Source of the DNA: Microbacterium sp. cx-55
GTDB lineage: Bacteria; Actinomycetota; Actinomycetes; Actinomycetales; Microbacteriaceae
NCBI RefSeq assembly: GCF_021117345.1
Contig: NZ_CP088261.1
Location: 2,852,001 to 2,916,000 of the forward strand
Length of the DNA: 64,000 nucleotides
Direction of reading: 5' to 3'
Below the pieces are notes generated by a model. It was not told the origin of the DNA. It ran no database searches and was given only the letters and a program-made list of their open reading frames with translations. This document shows positions 33,986-43,210 of the stretch, one piece after another. The position numbers and the translations under genes are program-made. Positions within the stretch are counted from its first letter, which is position 1. Each line of letters opens with the position of its first letter.

Positions 33986-35206
33986 TCAGGCGGCGAGCAC
34001 CACGCGCAGCTGCTCGACGGCCCAGTCCAGCTCGGTCGCGCGCACCACGAGCGGCGGCGCGATGCGGATGGTCTGGCCGTGCGTGTCTTTCACGAGCACG
34101 CCGCGCGCGAGCAGGCGTTCGGCCACCTCGCGCCCAGTGCCGACCGCGGGATCGATGTCGACGCCGGCCCAGAGCCCGGCGACCCGCACGGTCGTCACCC
34201 CGTGACCGACGAGGTCGGCGAGCTTCGCCGCGAGGTGCTCGCCGAGCGCGAGCGCGCGCTTCTGGAACTCGCCCGTCTCCAGCATCTCGACCACGCGGAG
34301 CCCGACCGCGGCCGCGAGCGGGTTGCCGCCGAACGTCGATCCGTGCTCGCCGGGGCGGATGACGCCGAGGATCTCGCGATCGGCGACCACGGCCGACAGG
34401 GGCAGGATGCCGCCACCGAGCGCTTTGCCGAGCACGTACACGTCCGGAACGACGCCCTCGCGGTCGCACGCGAAGGTGTGCCCGACCCGGCCGAGCCCCG
34501 ACTGGATCTCGTCCGCGATGAAGAGCACGCCGCGCCGGGTGCAGATCTCGCGTACCGCCGCCAGGTATCCCTCGGGCGGAATCACGACGCCCGCCTCGCC
34601 CTGCACCGGTTCGATCAGTACGGCGGCGGTGTTGTCGTCGATCGCGGCCTCGATCGCGGCTGCGTCCCCGAACGGAACGTGCGCGAACCCGGGCGCGAAC
34701 GGCCCGAACCCGTCGCGCGCGCTCGGGTCGTCGCTGAAGCCGACGATCGTGGTCGTGCGGCCGTGGAAGTTGCCGTCCGCGACGATGATCGACGCCTGAT
34801 CGGCGGCTACGCCCTTGACCCGGTACGCCCACGCGCGAGCGACCTTGATGGCCGTCTCGACCGCCTCGGCACCCGTGTTCATCGGCAGCACGAGGTCCTT
34901 GCCGCAGAGCGCGGCGAGCGCCGCCGCGAACGAGCCGAGCTGGTCGTTGTGGTAGGCCCGACTGGTCAGGGTGAGGCGTCCGAGCTGCTCCTGGGCGACC
35001 GCGACGATCGCCGGATGCAGATGCCCGAAGTTCAGGGCGGAGTAGGCCGACAGCAGGTCGAGGTAGCGCTTGCCGTCCACATCCGTCACCCACGATCCCT
35101 CGCCGCGCGAGATGACCACGGGCAGCGGGTGGTAGTTGTGGGCGAGGTGCTGCTCTTCCGCGGTGATCACATCGTTCGTCGCGGAATCGGGGATGAGGTT
35201 CGTCAT
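33986..35206 (-). CDS. rocD: Ornithine aminotransferase
   Basis: Class III PLP-dependent aminotransferase of 406 residues, converting ornithine and 2-oxoglutarate to glutamate semialdehyde and glutamate. The PLP lysine is Lys261 in Y-V-L-G-K-A-L-G-G-G; F-I-A-D-E-I-Q-S-G-L-G-R and N-T-G-A-E-A-V-E-T-A match ornithine aminotransferases. ATG at 35206 has AGGAGA upstream and overlaps the stop of the upstream gene by four bases. It probably processes ornithine from the preceding dihydrolase-like enzyme; the product, pyrroline-5-carboxylate, can be oxidised by PutA (45361). Confidence 0.92.
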   Translation of the reverse strand: MTNLIPDSATNDVITAEEQHLAHNYHPLPVVISRGEGSWVTDVDGKRYLDLLSAYSALNFGHLHPAIVAVAQEQLGRLTLTSRAYHNDQLGSFAAALAALCGKDLVLPMNTGAEAVETAIKVARAWAYRVKGVAADQASIIVADGNFHGRTTTIVGFSDDPSARDGFGPFAPGFAHVPFGDAAAIEAAIDDNTAAVLIEPVQGEAGVVIPPEGYLAAVREICTRRGVLFIADEIQSGLGRVGHTFACDREGVVPDVYVLGKALGGGILPLSAVVADREILGVIRPGEHGSTFGGNPLAAAVGLRVVEMLETGEFQKRALALGEHLAAKLADLVGHGVTTVRVAGLWAGVDIDPAVGTGREVAERLLARGVLVKDTHGQTIRIAPPLVVRATELDWAVEQLRVVLAA

Positions 35207-36075
35207 GCGTTCTCCTGGTTCGCCGCGCGCAGCTCCAGCGTGCAGCACTTGATCCCGCCGCCGCCGAGCAGCAGCTCGGACAGGTCGATCAGCACCGGGT
35301 TGTAGCCGCGCTCGCGCAGCTGCGCTTCGAAGCCCGTCGCCCGGGGCGAGATGAAGACGTTGAGTCCGTCGCTGGCCGAGTTCAGGCCGAAGACGTCGCC
35401 GTCGGCATCCGAGACCAGGATGGCGTCGGGGAAGCGCTCCTCGAGGATCGCGCGGCTGGCGTCGTCGAACGCGCCCGGCAGGTACGCGATGTTGGCCCGC
35501 TCGACGCCGCCCTCGCCCTGCACGGGGTCGAGCACGGTGAGCGCGGTGTCGAGGTGGTAGAACCGGGGGTCGGTGAGGGTGAGCGACACGACCTCGCGGC
35601 CGAAGACCTCGCCGATCTCACGGTGGCTGTCTCCGGTCGAACGGAAGCCGGTGCCGGCGAGGATGATGTCGCCGACGAGCAGGAAGTCGCCCTCGCCCTC
35701 GTTGACCTCGACCGGCTCGGCGAGATGGTAGCCGTGGGAGGCAAACCAGTCCATGAACGGCCGCTCCTCACCGGAACGCTCCGCGAAGCGGAACTTCGGT
35801 CCGTAGGCGACGCCGTCGACGAGGAAGCCACCGTTCGCGGTGTAGACCATGTCGGGGAGCCCCGGCACGGGGTCGATCAGGTGGATCTCGTGCCCGAGGG
35901 CGATGTACGCGTCGAACAGGGTCTGCCACTGCTCGATGGCCCGCCCGGTGTTCGTCGGCTTGGCCGGCTCCATCCACGGGTTGATCGAATAGCTGACGAC
36001 GAAGTGCTCCGGCCGGCACATGAGGTAGGTGCGGTGCTGGGCGACGCGGACGGGGGTCTGGGTGGTGAGGGACAT
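35203..36075 (-). CDS. Arginine-modifying hydrolase (dimethylargininase / arginine dihydrolase-like)
   Basis: Guanidino-group-modifying enzyme of 290 residues (pentein fold). Catalytic candidates are Glu128/Asp130, His174 in F-Y-H-L-D-T-A and Cys277 in G-G-G-I-K-C-C-T-L. The segment S-Y-S-I-N-P-W-M near residue 32 has Asn where arginine deiminases carry Asp; as I recall, this is shared with arginine dihydrolases of the ArgZ/AgrE type, which make ornithine directly. The alternative is dimethylargininase making citrulline. Coupling to rocD, which needs ornithine, favours the dihydrolase (inference). ATG at 36075 has AAGGAG upstream. Confidence 0.85.
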   Translation of the reverse strand: MSLTTQTPVRVAQHRTYLMCRPEHFVVSYSINPWMEPAKPTNTGRAIEQWQTLFDAYIALGHEIHLIDPVPGLPDMVYTANGGFLVDGVAYGPKFRFAERSGEERPFMDWFASHGYHLAEPVEVNEGEGDFLLVGDIILAGTGFRSTGDSHREIGEVFGREVVSLTLTDPRFYHLDTALTVLDPVQGEGGVERANIAYLPGAFDDASRAILEERFPDAILVSDADGDVFGLNSASDGLNVFISPRATGFEAQLRERGYNPVLIDLSELLLGGGGIKCCTLELRAANQENA

Positions 36076-36193
36076 TCGGCTCCTTGGCGAAGGCGGCGGA
36101 CGCTGTCCTACAGGCCCGGCTGAGCGAAGAGGCTGACGCACGGGCACGCCGGGACTCATTCTGGCACGCGGGCCGGGCTCGAGACAGTAGCTG

Positions 36194-36234
36194 CCGGCCG
36201 TGACAGGCTGGAGGAGCCGGCCTGTCACGGCCGG
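36194..36234. repeat. Palindrome between divergent genes (family K)
   Basis: Perfect 14-base arms CCGGCCGTGACAGG (36194-36207) and complement (36221-36234). It sits 23 bases before the reductase start at 36257 and is probably not a terminator. It shares the words GCCGTGACAGG and ACAGTAGC with the palindrome at 33901. Confidence 0.7.
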
Positions 36235-36256
36235 TCATTTCCACAAAGGAGTTGCA

Positions 36257-37147
36257 ATGCAGGAGCGGAAACTCGGACCTTTCACGGTGTCGGCCATCGG
36301 ACTCGGCGCCATGCCGCTGTCGATGAACAACGACAAAGAGGTGCCCGATCGGGATGCGGCGATCGCCACCGTGCACGCGGCGCTCGACGCCGGGGTCACG
36401 CTGATCGACACCTCCGACATCTACGCACCGGCCTGGGATCAGATGGGGCACAACGAGGTGCTCATCGGGGAGGCGCTGCGCAGTTGGGGCGGTGACACCG
36501 CATCCGTCGTCGTCGCAACAAAGGGCGGAATCACCCGGAGCGAGGGCGAGATCTGGGGCCGCGACGGATCGCTCGCGTACCTGCGTTCGGCCGTGGAGAA
36601 GTCGCTTCGGAACCTGCAGGTCGACGTCATCGACCTGTACCAGTACCACCGGCCCGACCGCTGGGTCGTCTACGGCGAGGTGATGCAGAGCTTCCAGACC
36701 CTGAAGGACGAGGGCAAGATCCGCTCCATCGGCATCTCGAACGCGAACATCGAAGAGATCGAGGTCGCGACCCAGGTGCTCGGCGAGGGCGCCCTCGTGA
36801 GCGTGCAGAACGAGTTCTCGCCCGCGCATCCCGGTAGCTACGACGAGCTGCGCTACTGCGCCGACCACGGGATCGCGTTCCTGCCGTGGAGTCCGCTCGG
36901 CGGCACCGGCGGCGGCGGGCGCTCGGTCGGCGACCGCTTCGGCGTGTTCGCCGAGATCGGCCGTGACCGCGGCGTCAGCCCGCAGCAGGTCGTGCTCGCC
37001 TGGGAGCTGGCCCTCGGCTCGAACGTGATCGCGATCCCGGGCGCGCGTCGCGCGCAGTCGATCGTCGACTCCGCGAAGGCCGCCGACCTGCGGCTGTCGG
37101 GCGACGAGATCGCGCGCTGCTCCGCCTCCGTCGGGATCACACCGTAA
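36257..37147 (+). CDS. Aldo/keto reductase
   Basis: NADPH-dependent oxidoreductase of 296 residues with a TIM barrel. The catalytic Tyr lies in D-T-S-D-I-Y, Lys in V-A-T-K-G-G and His in Y-Q-Y-H-R-P-D; S-P-L-G-G and the late R-R-A-Q-S cofactor segment are present. The position A-T-K-G-G is that of the general stress/voltage-channel-like subgroup. The substrate is unknown. ATG at 36257 has AAAGGAG upstream. It ends 24 bases before the converging GH51 gene. Confidence 0.88.
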   Translation: MQERKLGPFTVSAIGLGAMPLSMNNDKEVPDRDAAIATVHAALDAGVTLIDTSDIYAPAWDQMGHNEVLIGEALRSWGGDTASVVVATKGGITRSEGEIWGRDGSLAYLRSAVEKSLRNLQVDVIDLYQYHRPDRWVVYGEVMQSFQTLKDEGKIRSIGISNANIEEIEVATQVLGEGALVSVQNEFSPAHPGSYDELRYCADHGIAFLPWSPLGGTGGGGRSVGDRFGVFAEIGRDRGVSPQQVVLAWELALGSNVIAIPGARRAQSIVDSAKAADLRLSGDEIARCSASVGITP

Positions 37148-37171
37148 GCCCCGACGGAGGCAGAGCGGGCC

Positions 37172-38683
37172 TCACCCGAGCGCGATCGCGCTCCACGACA
37201 CGGGCGGCAGCGTGACCGTGAGCTGCCCGTCGACGACGGATGCGGAGTCGTTCGTCGCGGGCGCGACGCGCTCCCTGTCGTCGAGGGTGTTCTTCGCATT
37301 CACGTCCTCGTCGCTCAGCGTGTGCGTCTCGAGGACGGCGACGCCGCCGAGCGAGGTCACGTCGACCGTCACATCGATGGCCTCGGTCTGACTGCGATTC
37401 ACGAGGAAGACGGCGCTCCGGCCCGATTCGGCATCGTGGGTGGCGACGGCGTCGACGAGCGGCACCTCGCCGTACACCTCGGTCGCGTAGGTCGGCACGT
37501 CGAGGGTGAGGCGCAGCGCGGTGCCTCGGGCAAGCCGCGAGGTGATCGAGAACGGGTAGAACGTCGTCTGCCGCCAGGCCGGACCCCCGGGCTCGGTCAT
37601 GATCGGGGCGATCACGTTCACGAGCTGCGCGAGCGACGCGCTCGCCACCCGATCGGCGTGCTTGAGCAACGAGATCATCAGGTTGCCGAAGACGACCGCA
37701 TCCGCCACGGAGTAGATGTCTTCGAGCAGGCGCGGGGCGATCGGCCAGTTGTCGATGCCCTCGATCTTGTCGACCCCGTGGAAGCGGTCTATGTACCAGA
37801 CGTTCCACTCGTCGAACGAGATGTCGATCTTCTTCGTGGACCCGCGGACCGCGCCGACGTGGTCGGCCGTCGCGACGACGGTTTCGATGAACCCGTCCAT
37901 GTCGACCGCAGATGCGAGGAAGCTGCCGAGGTCGCCGTTCTTCTCCTCGTAGTAGGCGTGGCACGAGATGAGGTCGACGTCGTCATAGGTGTGCGTCAGG
38001 ACGACACGCTCCCACTCGCCGAACGTCGGCATGTGCGCGCTCGACGAGCCGCAGACGACGAGTTCGATCGACGGGTCGAGCTGGCGAAGTCCCTTCGCGG
38101 CCTGCGACGCGATCTTGCCGTAGTCGTCGGCCGAACGATGGCCGAGCTGCCAGGGCCCGTCCATCTCGTTACCGAGGCACCACATCCGCACATCGAACGG
38201 CTCCGCGCGCCCGTTCGCGATGCGCTGATCACTCAGCGCCGTGCCGGAACGGATGTTGGAGTACTCCAGCAGATCGATCGCCTCGAGCGTGCCGCGGGTG
38301 CCGAGGTTGACGGCCATCATGAGGTCGCTGCCGACCTTCTCGAGCCACGATGAGAACTCGTGCAGACCCACCTCGTTCGTCTCGGTCGAGTGCCAAGCGA
38401 GGTCGAGGCGGCGCGGACGCTCGGAGACCGGGCCGACCGAGTCCTCCCACCGGAACCCCGACACGAAGTTGCCGCCGGGGTAGCGGATGGTGTCGACCCC
38501 GAGCTCCTTGACGAGATCGATGACGTCGGTACGGAAGCCCTCCGCATCCGCCGTCGGGTGACCCGGTTCGTAGATTCCGTCGTAGACATGCCGCCCGAGG
38601 TGCTCGACGAAGCCCCCGAAGAGCTTTCGCCGAACCGCGCCGATCGCGAAGGCCGGGTCGAGGGTGAGACGTGCAACAGGCAT
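37172..38683 (-). CDS. Alpha-L-arabinofuranosidase, GH51 (second copy)
   Basis: Cytoplasmic arabinofuranosidase of 503 residues. The acid/base is Glu173 in C-L-G-N-E-M-D-G and the nucleophile Glu292 in S-F-D-E-W-N-V-W. It aligns closely over its length with the copy at 1381, with the same R-Y-P-G-G-N-F-V-S-G segment, but shows many differences, so it is an old paralogue. Last gene of the operon starting with the binding protein at 42012: arabinosides are imported, then cut here. ATG at 38683 follows a weak Shine-Dalgarno, 82 bases after the permease. Confidence 0.93.
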   Translation of the reverse strand: MPVARLTLDPAFAIGAVRRKLFGGFVEHLGRHVYDGIYEPGHPTADAEGFRTDVIDLVKELGVDTIRYPGGNFVSGFRWEDSVGPVSERPRRLDLAWHSTETNEVGLHEFSSWLEKVGSDLMMAVNLGTRGTLEAIDLLEYSNIRSGTALSDQRIANGRAEPFDVRMWCLGNEMDGPWQLGHRSADDYGKIASQAAKGLRQLDPSIELVVCGSSSAHMPTFGEWERVVLTHTYDDVDLISCHAYYEEKNGDLGSFLASAVDMDGFIETVVATADHVGAVRGSTKKIDISFDEWNVWYIDRFHGVDKIEGIDNWPIAPRLLEDIYSVADAVVFGNLMISLLKHADRVASASLAQLVNVIAPIMTEPGGPAWRQTTFYPFSITSRLARGTALRLTLDVPTYATEVYGEVPLVDAVATHDAESGRSAVFLVNRSQTEAIDVTVDVTSLGGVAVLETHTLSDEDVNAKNTLDDRERVAPATNDSASVVDGQLTVTLPPVSWSAIALG

Positions 38684-38765
38684 GGATGTGCTTTCTGGTC
38701 GAGAGAAGAGAAGACGATCAGCGGATGCGTGAGCCGTCATCGATGGGGATCGATCACGGCGCCGG

Positions 38766-39704
38766 TCACTTGACCGAGCCGATGGCGAGCCCGCCCTGCC
38801 AGTACCGCTGCAGGAGAAGGAAGGACAACAGGAGCGGAAGCACGGAGATGAACGCCCCCGAGGTGATGAGGTTCCACACCTGCTCGCCGCCGGCGCCGGC
38901 GTTCGACAACGCGAGCCAGCGGTTGAGTCCCACCGTCACCGGCAGCAGCTGCGGATCGGTCAGCACCGCCAGCGGCAGGAAGAAGTTGTTCCACGTGCCG
39001 ACGATCGACAGAAGCAACACGGTCACGATGGCGGGGCGGAGCAACGGCACGACGATCGTCGTGAACGTACGCCACTCCCCCGCGCCGTCGATGCGCGCGG
39101 CCTCCAGCAGCTCTTCGGGCACCGCATCCTGCGTGTAAACCCGCATGAGGTAGACACCGAACGGGTTCAGGAGCGAGGGCAGGATGACCGCCCACGGAGT
39201 GTTGATGAGCCCGTACTGGCTGAGCAGCATGAATGTCGGGATGACGAGCGCCGTGAGCGGCACCATGACCGAGCCGAGGATCATGCCGAACACGACACCG
39301 CGCCCCCGGAACCGGTACTTCGCGAACCCGTAGCCCGCGAGGACCGCCACGACCGTCGCGCCGACTCCCGAGACGAATGCGTAGAAGAAGGAGTTGCCGA
39401 GCCAGCGCCAGTAGATCCCGCCCTGGTGCTCGAAGAGCCCGGCGATGTTCGAAAAGAAGCTGCCGGGATTGTCGAACCAGAACGCGGGACTGGAGAAGAG
39501 GCTCCCCGTGTCTTTGGTCGCCGAGACGAACAGCCACCAGATCGGGATGATGAAGTAGATCGCGAGCACGATCAGCAGCACGTGGGAGCCGATGCGGCGC
39601 TGTCCGCCGCGGCGTCCGGCCGAGCGGTTGCGACGGGACGGGATGCCGGTGACCGTCGTATGCACCTCATTGAGAGCGGCGGTGGAGGAGGGAAGGGCGG
39701 ACAT
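38766..39704 (-). CDS. Arabinoside ABC importer permease, MalG type
   Basis: Six-helix permease of 312 residues with EAA motif E-A-A-R-I-D-G-A-G and terminal R-Y-W-Q-G-G. The first 35 residues are a charged, Arg-rich cytoplasmic tail. ATG at 39704 shares one base with the stop of the MalF-type permease, so the two are coupled. No linked ATPase. The substrate is inferred to be an arabino-oligosaccharide from the GH51 gene that follows. Confidence 0.92.
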   Translation of the reverse strand: MSALPSSTAALNEVHTTVTGIPSRRNRSAGRRGGQRRIGSHVLLIVLAIYFIIPIWWLFVSATKDTGSLFSSPAFWFDNPGSFFSNIAGLFEHQGGIYWRWLGNSFFYAFVSGVGATVVAVLAGYGFAKYRFRGRGVVFGMILGSVMVPLTALVIPTFMLLSQYGLINTPWAVILPSLLNPFGVYLMRVYTQDAVPEELLEAARIDGAGEWRTFTTIVVPLLRPAIVTVLLLSIVGTWNNFFLPLAVLTDPQLLPVTVGLNRWLALSNAGAGGEQVWNLITSGAFISVLPLLLSFLLLQRYWQGGLAIGSVK

Positions 39705-40624
39705 CACTTCAGTCCGTTCTGCTTGCGCGTGAGGAAGAGGAAGCCGAAGGACCCGATGAACACGAGGATCCCGAGCGAGAACGCGATCGTGGCGGCGTAG
39801 TTGAACTGGCTGTAGCTGAACGCCAGCGCGTACGCGTACATATTCGGCGTGTATTCGGCCGGGAGTGCTCCGGAGGCGATCGAGCGCAGCACGGTCGGCT
39901 CCGTGAAGAACTGCAGCGTGCCGATCAGGGCGAATGTGATGACCATGACCATCGACGAGGAGATCATCGGCACCTTGATGCGCGTCGCGATCTGCCACCC
40001 ACCGGCACCGTCGATGCGGGCCGCTTCGTAGATCGCCGGATCGATCGATCGCAGCGCGGCGTAGATGACGATCATGTAGTACCCGGCCCACTGCCAGGTG
40101 ACGATGTTGACCAGGCTGAAGAAGATCGAGTCGCTCGCGAGGAAGTTCGGGGCCTCGAGTCCGAACAGACTGAAGATCGTCCCGCCGGGACCGAACCGCG
40201 GACTGTAGAGGAAGCTCCACATCAACGCCCCGATCACGACCGGGATCGCATACGGCGCGAAGATCAGCAACCGGGAGAGCTTGGAGAGCCAGGTGGCGAG
40301 CGAGTCGAGCACGAGCGCCGCGACGAGCGCGACGATCAGCTGGGCCGGGATCATGATGATCGCGAACAGGGCCACCCGGCCGAGGCCGCCGAGGAACAGC
40401 GGATCGGTGAAGGCCTTGGCGTAATTGTCGATGCCGACGAACTTCGTGCCGGTTGCGAGCGTCGAACTGAACAGGCTCATACCGAAGGCGTAGATGAGAG
40501 GGAAGACGAGGAACGCGGCGAAGATCACGAGGAACGGCGTGATGAACAGCCAACCGACCCGTTGCCGCCGCTCGATGCCGCTGCGCCGCCGGGTGACGGG
40601 TCGCTGCAGTGTCTGAGTGGTCAT
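39704..40624 (-). CDS. Arabinoside ABC importer permease, MalF type
   Basis: Six-helix permease of 306 residues with an Arg-rich cytoplasmic N-terminus and EAA motif E-A-A-R-I-D-G-A-G. It follows the binding-protein gene by 50 bases that contain a hairpin, and is coupled to the next permease by one-base overlap. Confidence 0.92.
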   Translation of the reverse strand: MTTQTLQRPVTRRRSGIERRQRVGWLFITPFLVIFAAFLVFPLIYAFGMSLFSSTLATGTKFVGIDNYAKAFTDPLFLGGLGRVALFAIIMIPAQLIVALVAALVLDSLATWLSKLSRLLIFAPYAIPVVIGALMWSFLYSPRFGPGGTIFSLFGLEAPNFLASDSIFFSLVNIVTWQWAGYYMIVIYAALRSIDPAIYEAARIDGAGGWQIATRIKVPMISSSMVMVITFALIGTLQFFTEPTVLRSIASGALPAEYTPNMYAYALAFSYSQFNYAATIAFSLGILVFIGSFGFLFLTRKQNGLK

Positions 40625-40641
40625 GGTGTCACTTCCGTGAG

Positions 40642-40671
40642 GATGGGGCCGACCCGCAGGCCGGCCCCATC
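40642..40671 (-). terminator. Hairpin after the arabinoside binding-protein gene
   Basis: Perfect 10-base arms (40642-40651 and 40662-40671, GATGGGGCCG with complement) enclose 10 bases between the binding-protein stop and the permease start. It should reduce permease expression relative to binding protein. Confidence 0.65.
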
Positions 40672-40674
40672 GGG

Positions 40675-42012
40675 TCAGCCTGCGAGCTCGAAGCCCTGAT
40701 CGGTCGCGTACGTCTCGAGGGTGGACTGCAGGTCATCGAGCGCCGCGGAGGCATCCTTGTTCTGGTCGACCACCACCGCGGTGACCTGCTGCTGGAGCTG
40801 GTCGTAGGCGTAGTTCTGGAACGGGCTGAACGTGAATCCGGCGTACCCGGATGCGGCGGGGAGGAACACGTCCTTGTTGATCTGCTGGCCTCCGAAGAAC
40901 GGGTACTCGAGGTCACGGAAGTAGTCCGACTCGAGGACGGGCTTCCACAGCGGGAAGAGCGCCGCCTTCTCGATTCCGATCTTCCATGCCTCTTCGGTGC
41001 CGAAGACCTCCTTGGCGACGGTCGCGGCGGCCTCCTTGTCCTTCGCCTGGGAGGTCACCGCGAACGTGGATCCACCCCAGTTGATCTGCACCGGGTTCGC
41101 TGCATCCCACTGGGGAACGGGCGCGGCTCGCCACTCGGCCGTGTCGTCGGTGCCTTCCAACCCCTGAAGGTAGCCGGGGCCCCAGGCCGCCGCGACGTAG
41201 ATGGCGTACGAGCCGTCGACGAGCTTCGTGTTGTAGTCGGCCGTGAATGCCTCATCGGTCGCGACGAGACCCTTCTCGGCCAGGTCCTGCCAGTACGCGA
41301 GCACGTCCTTCGACCCTTGATCGGCAACGTCGATGCCGATCTCCTGGGGCGACGCGCTGTCGTAGGTGAAGGGCACAGAGCTCGCCTGGGCGAACAGCGC
41401 CTGCGTGAAGGCGCGGCCGTTCGGGGGGAAGTTGGCGAGCACGCCGGGCGCTCCGGCATCCTTCAGCTTCTGCGCAGCATCCGCGAACTCGGCCCAGGTC
41501 GTGGGCGGAGCGATGCCGTACTGGTCGAGGATGTCTTGCCGGTACAGCATGCCCATGGGGCCACCGTCGACCGGGATCGCGTAGACGGCGTCTCCGCTGG
41601 AGACGTCCTTCCACGCGCCCTCGGTGTAATCGGCCTGCACGTCGCCGGCGCCGTACTCCGACAGGTCGACGAGCGCGTTGCGGATGGCGAAGCTCGAGAG
41701 CACTTCGGATTCGAGCATGATCACGTCGGGAGCGCCGCTGCCCGATTCGATCGAGGTGGAGAACTTCGTGTACTCGTCGTTGCCCTGGCCGGCGTTGGTC
41801 CAGCAGATCTGGACGTCGTCGTGGCTCTCGTTGAAGAGATCGACGACCTCCTCGAAGGACGGGTACCAGGCCCAGACCGACACCTGCGTCGCATCGGGGT
41901 TGACGATCTTGTTCGTGCACGAGCTCTCGGCAGCGCCGGAACCGGCGCATCCGGTGAGGGCAGCAGCTGCAACGGCAACGACGCCGAAGCCTGCGATGAC
42001 CTTGGATCTCAT
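40675..42012 (-). CDS. Arabinoside ABC importer binding lipoprotein
   Basis: Family 1 solute-binding protein of 445 residues with a clear lipoprotein signal: M-R-S-K, hydrophobic core, lipobox L-T-G-C with Cys22. The segments E-S-G-S-G-A-P-D-V and P-P-T-T-W-A-E-F parallel the first binding protein of the window. It is first in its operon, under a promoter overlapped by two LacI-type sites, ahead of two permeases and GH51. The ligand is presumably an arabinose-containing oligosaccharide (inferred). Confidence 0.93.
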   Translation of the reverse strand: MRSKVIAGFGVVAVAAAALTGCAGSGAAESSCTNKIVNPDATQVSVWAWYPSFEEVVDLFNESHDDVQICWTNAGQGNDEYTKFSTSIESGSGAPDVIMLESEVLSSFAIRNALVDLSEYGAGDVQADYTEGAWKDVSSGDAVYAIPVDGGPMGMLYRQDILDQYGIAPPTTWAEFADAAQKLKDAGAPGVLANFPPNGRAFTQALFAQASSVPFTYDSASPQEIGIDVADQGSKDVLAYWQDLAEKGLVATDEAFTADYNTKLVDGSYAIYVAAAWGPGYLQGLEGTDDTAEWRAAPVPQWDAANPVQINWGGSTFAVTSQAKDKEAAATVAKEVFGTEEAWKIGIEKAALFPLWKPVLESDYFRDLEYPFFGGQQINKDVFLPAASGYAGFTFSPFQNYAYDQLQQQVTAVVVDQNKDASAALDDLQSTLETYATDQGFELAG

Positions 42013-42103
42013 GGGCTGTGTGCTTCCTCTCGCGGTGTGGACACCGGTGTCTTACGGAGATGGATGCGGTGCGCCCGAGCACCGACTGGTGCTGCGCTGC
42101 ACT

Positions 42104-42139
42104 CGCTTTACAACGTTGGAAAGTAAACGTTGTAAAGCG
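42104..42139. promoter_or_regulatory. Two LacI-type operators of the arabinoside operon
   Basis: The perfect 14-base arms CGCTTTACAACGTT (42104-42117) and AACGTTGTAAAGCG (42126-42139) each contain the core of a TACAACGTTGTA-type operator. The two core centres (42114/42115 and 42128/42129) are 14 bases apart. They lie just downstream of the -10, where a bound repressor would block initiation. Confidence 0.85.
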
Positions 42140-42168
42140 ATGATGACGCGCGTCGGGTCTTCTGTCAA
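42140..42168 (-). promoter_or_regulatory. Promoter of the arabinoside operon
   Basis: On the minus strand TTGACA (42163-42168), a 17-base spacer, then CATCAT (42140-42145). The operators begin directly after it. Transcription would start inside them, giving a leader of about 120 bases. Confidence 0.6.
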
Positions 42169-42175
42169 GAAGTCG

Positions 42176-43189
42176 TCACACGGCCGGTGCGGACTCCCGC
42201 GTCGCGATGCGGAAGTCCGCGAGCAGAAGCCCCGGCGCACTATCTGTGGTCGGGCCGGCGATGCGGGCCAGCAGTGTCTGCACAGCCGTCTGCGCGATCC
42301 AGGCCTGCCCCGGGTCGACCGTCGTCAACGAGGGAATGGAGTACTGCGCCTCGTCGAGGTCGTCGAAACCCATCACCGCGACATCGTCGGGCACACGCCG
42401 GCCGCTCTCCTGGAGGGCGCGCATCGCCCCGAGCGCGAGCGTGTCGTTCAGTCCGAAAACGGCGTCGAACTCCGCGCCGCGAGCAAGGAGATCACGCATC
42501 GTGCGGGCACCGTTGGAGCGGTGCCACATCGTCGTGTATCCGATGAGCGCGTCGTCGTAGGCGATTCCCGCCACAGCGAGCGCCTCGCGGTATCCGCGCA
42601 GGCGCAGCCCCGCCGAACCGATCACCTCGCCGTCGTGCGCACCGACCACCGCGATCCGACGCCGCCCGGCGGCGATCAGATACTCTGTCGCCGCGCGCGC
42701 CGCATCCACGTTCCGCATCGTCACGTGATCCACGGGCCCGTCGAAGATCCGCTCACCGAGCAGCACCATCGGGTACGGCACGCTCAGCCGCTCGGCGTCG
42801 TCCTGGCCCATGCCGAGCGGACTGAAGATGAGCCCGTCGGTGAGCTTCAGTCGCGGGCTCCGCAGCAGATCGAGTTCTCGGCCGCGGTCGCCGCCGGTCT
42901 GCTCCACGAGCACGACGACGCCGAGCCGCTCCGCTTCGGCGATGACGGTGGCGGCGAGTTCGGCGAAGTAGCTGAGGCCGAGATCGGGAACGGCGAGAGC
43001 GATCGCCCCGGTGCGACCGCTCCGCAGGTTCCGAGCCGTGAGGTTCGGCGTGTAGCCGAGCTCTGCGATCGCCAGTTGCACCTTCTCGCGGGTGGCGGGA
43101 CGGATGTGCGGATAGTCGTTGATGACGTTGGAGACGGTCTTGATGGACACGCCGGCCAGCCGTGCGACGTCGTGCAACGTCGGTGTCAT
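42176..43189 (-). CDS. LacI-family repressor of the arabinoside operon
   Basis: Repressor of 337 residues. Helix-turn-helix T-L-H-D-V-A-R-L-A-G-V-S-I-K-T-V-S-N-V-I at the N-terminus, then hinge and sugar-binding domain with V-A-V-M-G-F-D-D. The same 12-base core TACAACGTTGTA lies in its own promoter (43211) and twice in the promoter of the binding-protein gene just downstream, so it controls both itself and the importer/GH51 operon. The inducer is probably arabinose or an arabinoside (inference). Confidence 0.92.
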   Translation of the reverse strand: MTPTLHDVARLAGVSIKTVSNVINDYPHIRPATREKVQLAIAELGYTPNLTARNLRSGRTGAIALAVPDLGLSYFAELAATVIAEAERLGVVVLVEQTGGDRGRELDLLRSPRLKLTDGLIFSPLGMGQDDAERLSVPYPMVLLGERIFDGPVDHVTMRNVDAARAATEYLIAAGRRRIAVVGAHDGEVIGSAGLRLRGYREALAVAGIAYDDALIGYTTMWHRSNGARTMRDLLARGAEFDAVFGLNDTLALGAMRALQESGRRVPDDVAVMGFDDLDEAQYSIPSLTTVDPGQAWIAQTAVQTLLARIAGPTTDSAPGLLLADFRIATRESAPAV

Positions 43190-43210
43190 GCCCGCCCCAT
43201 GCCGTCACTG

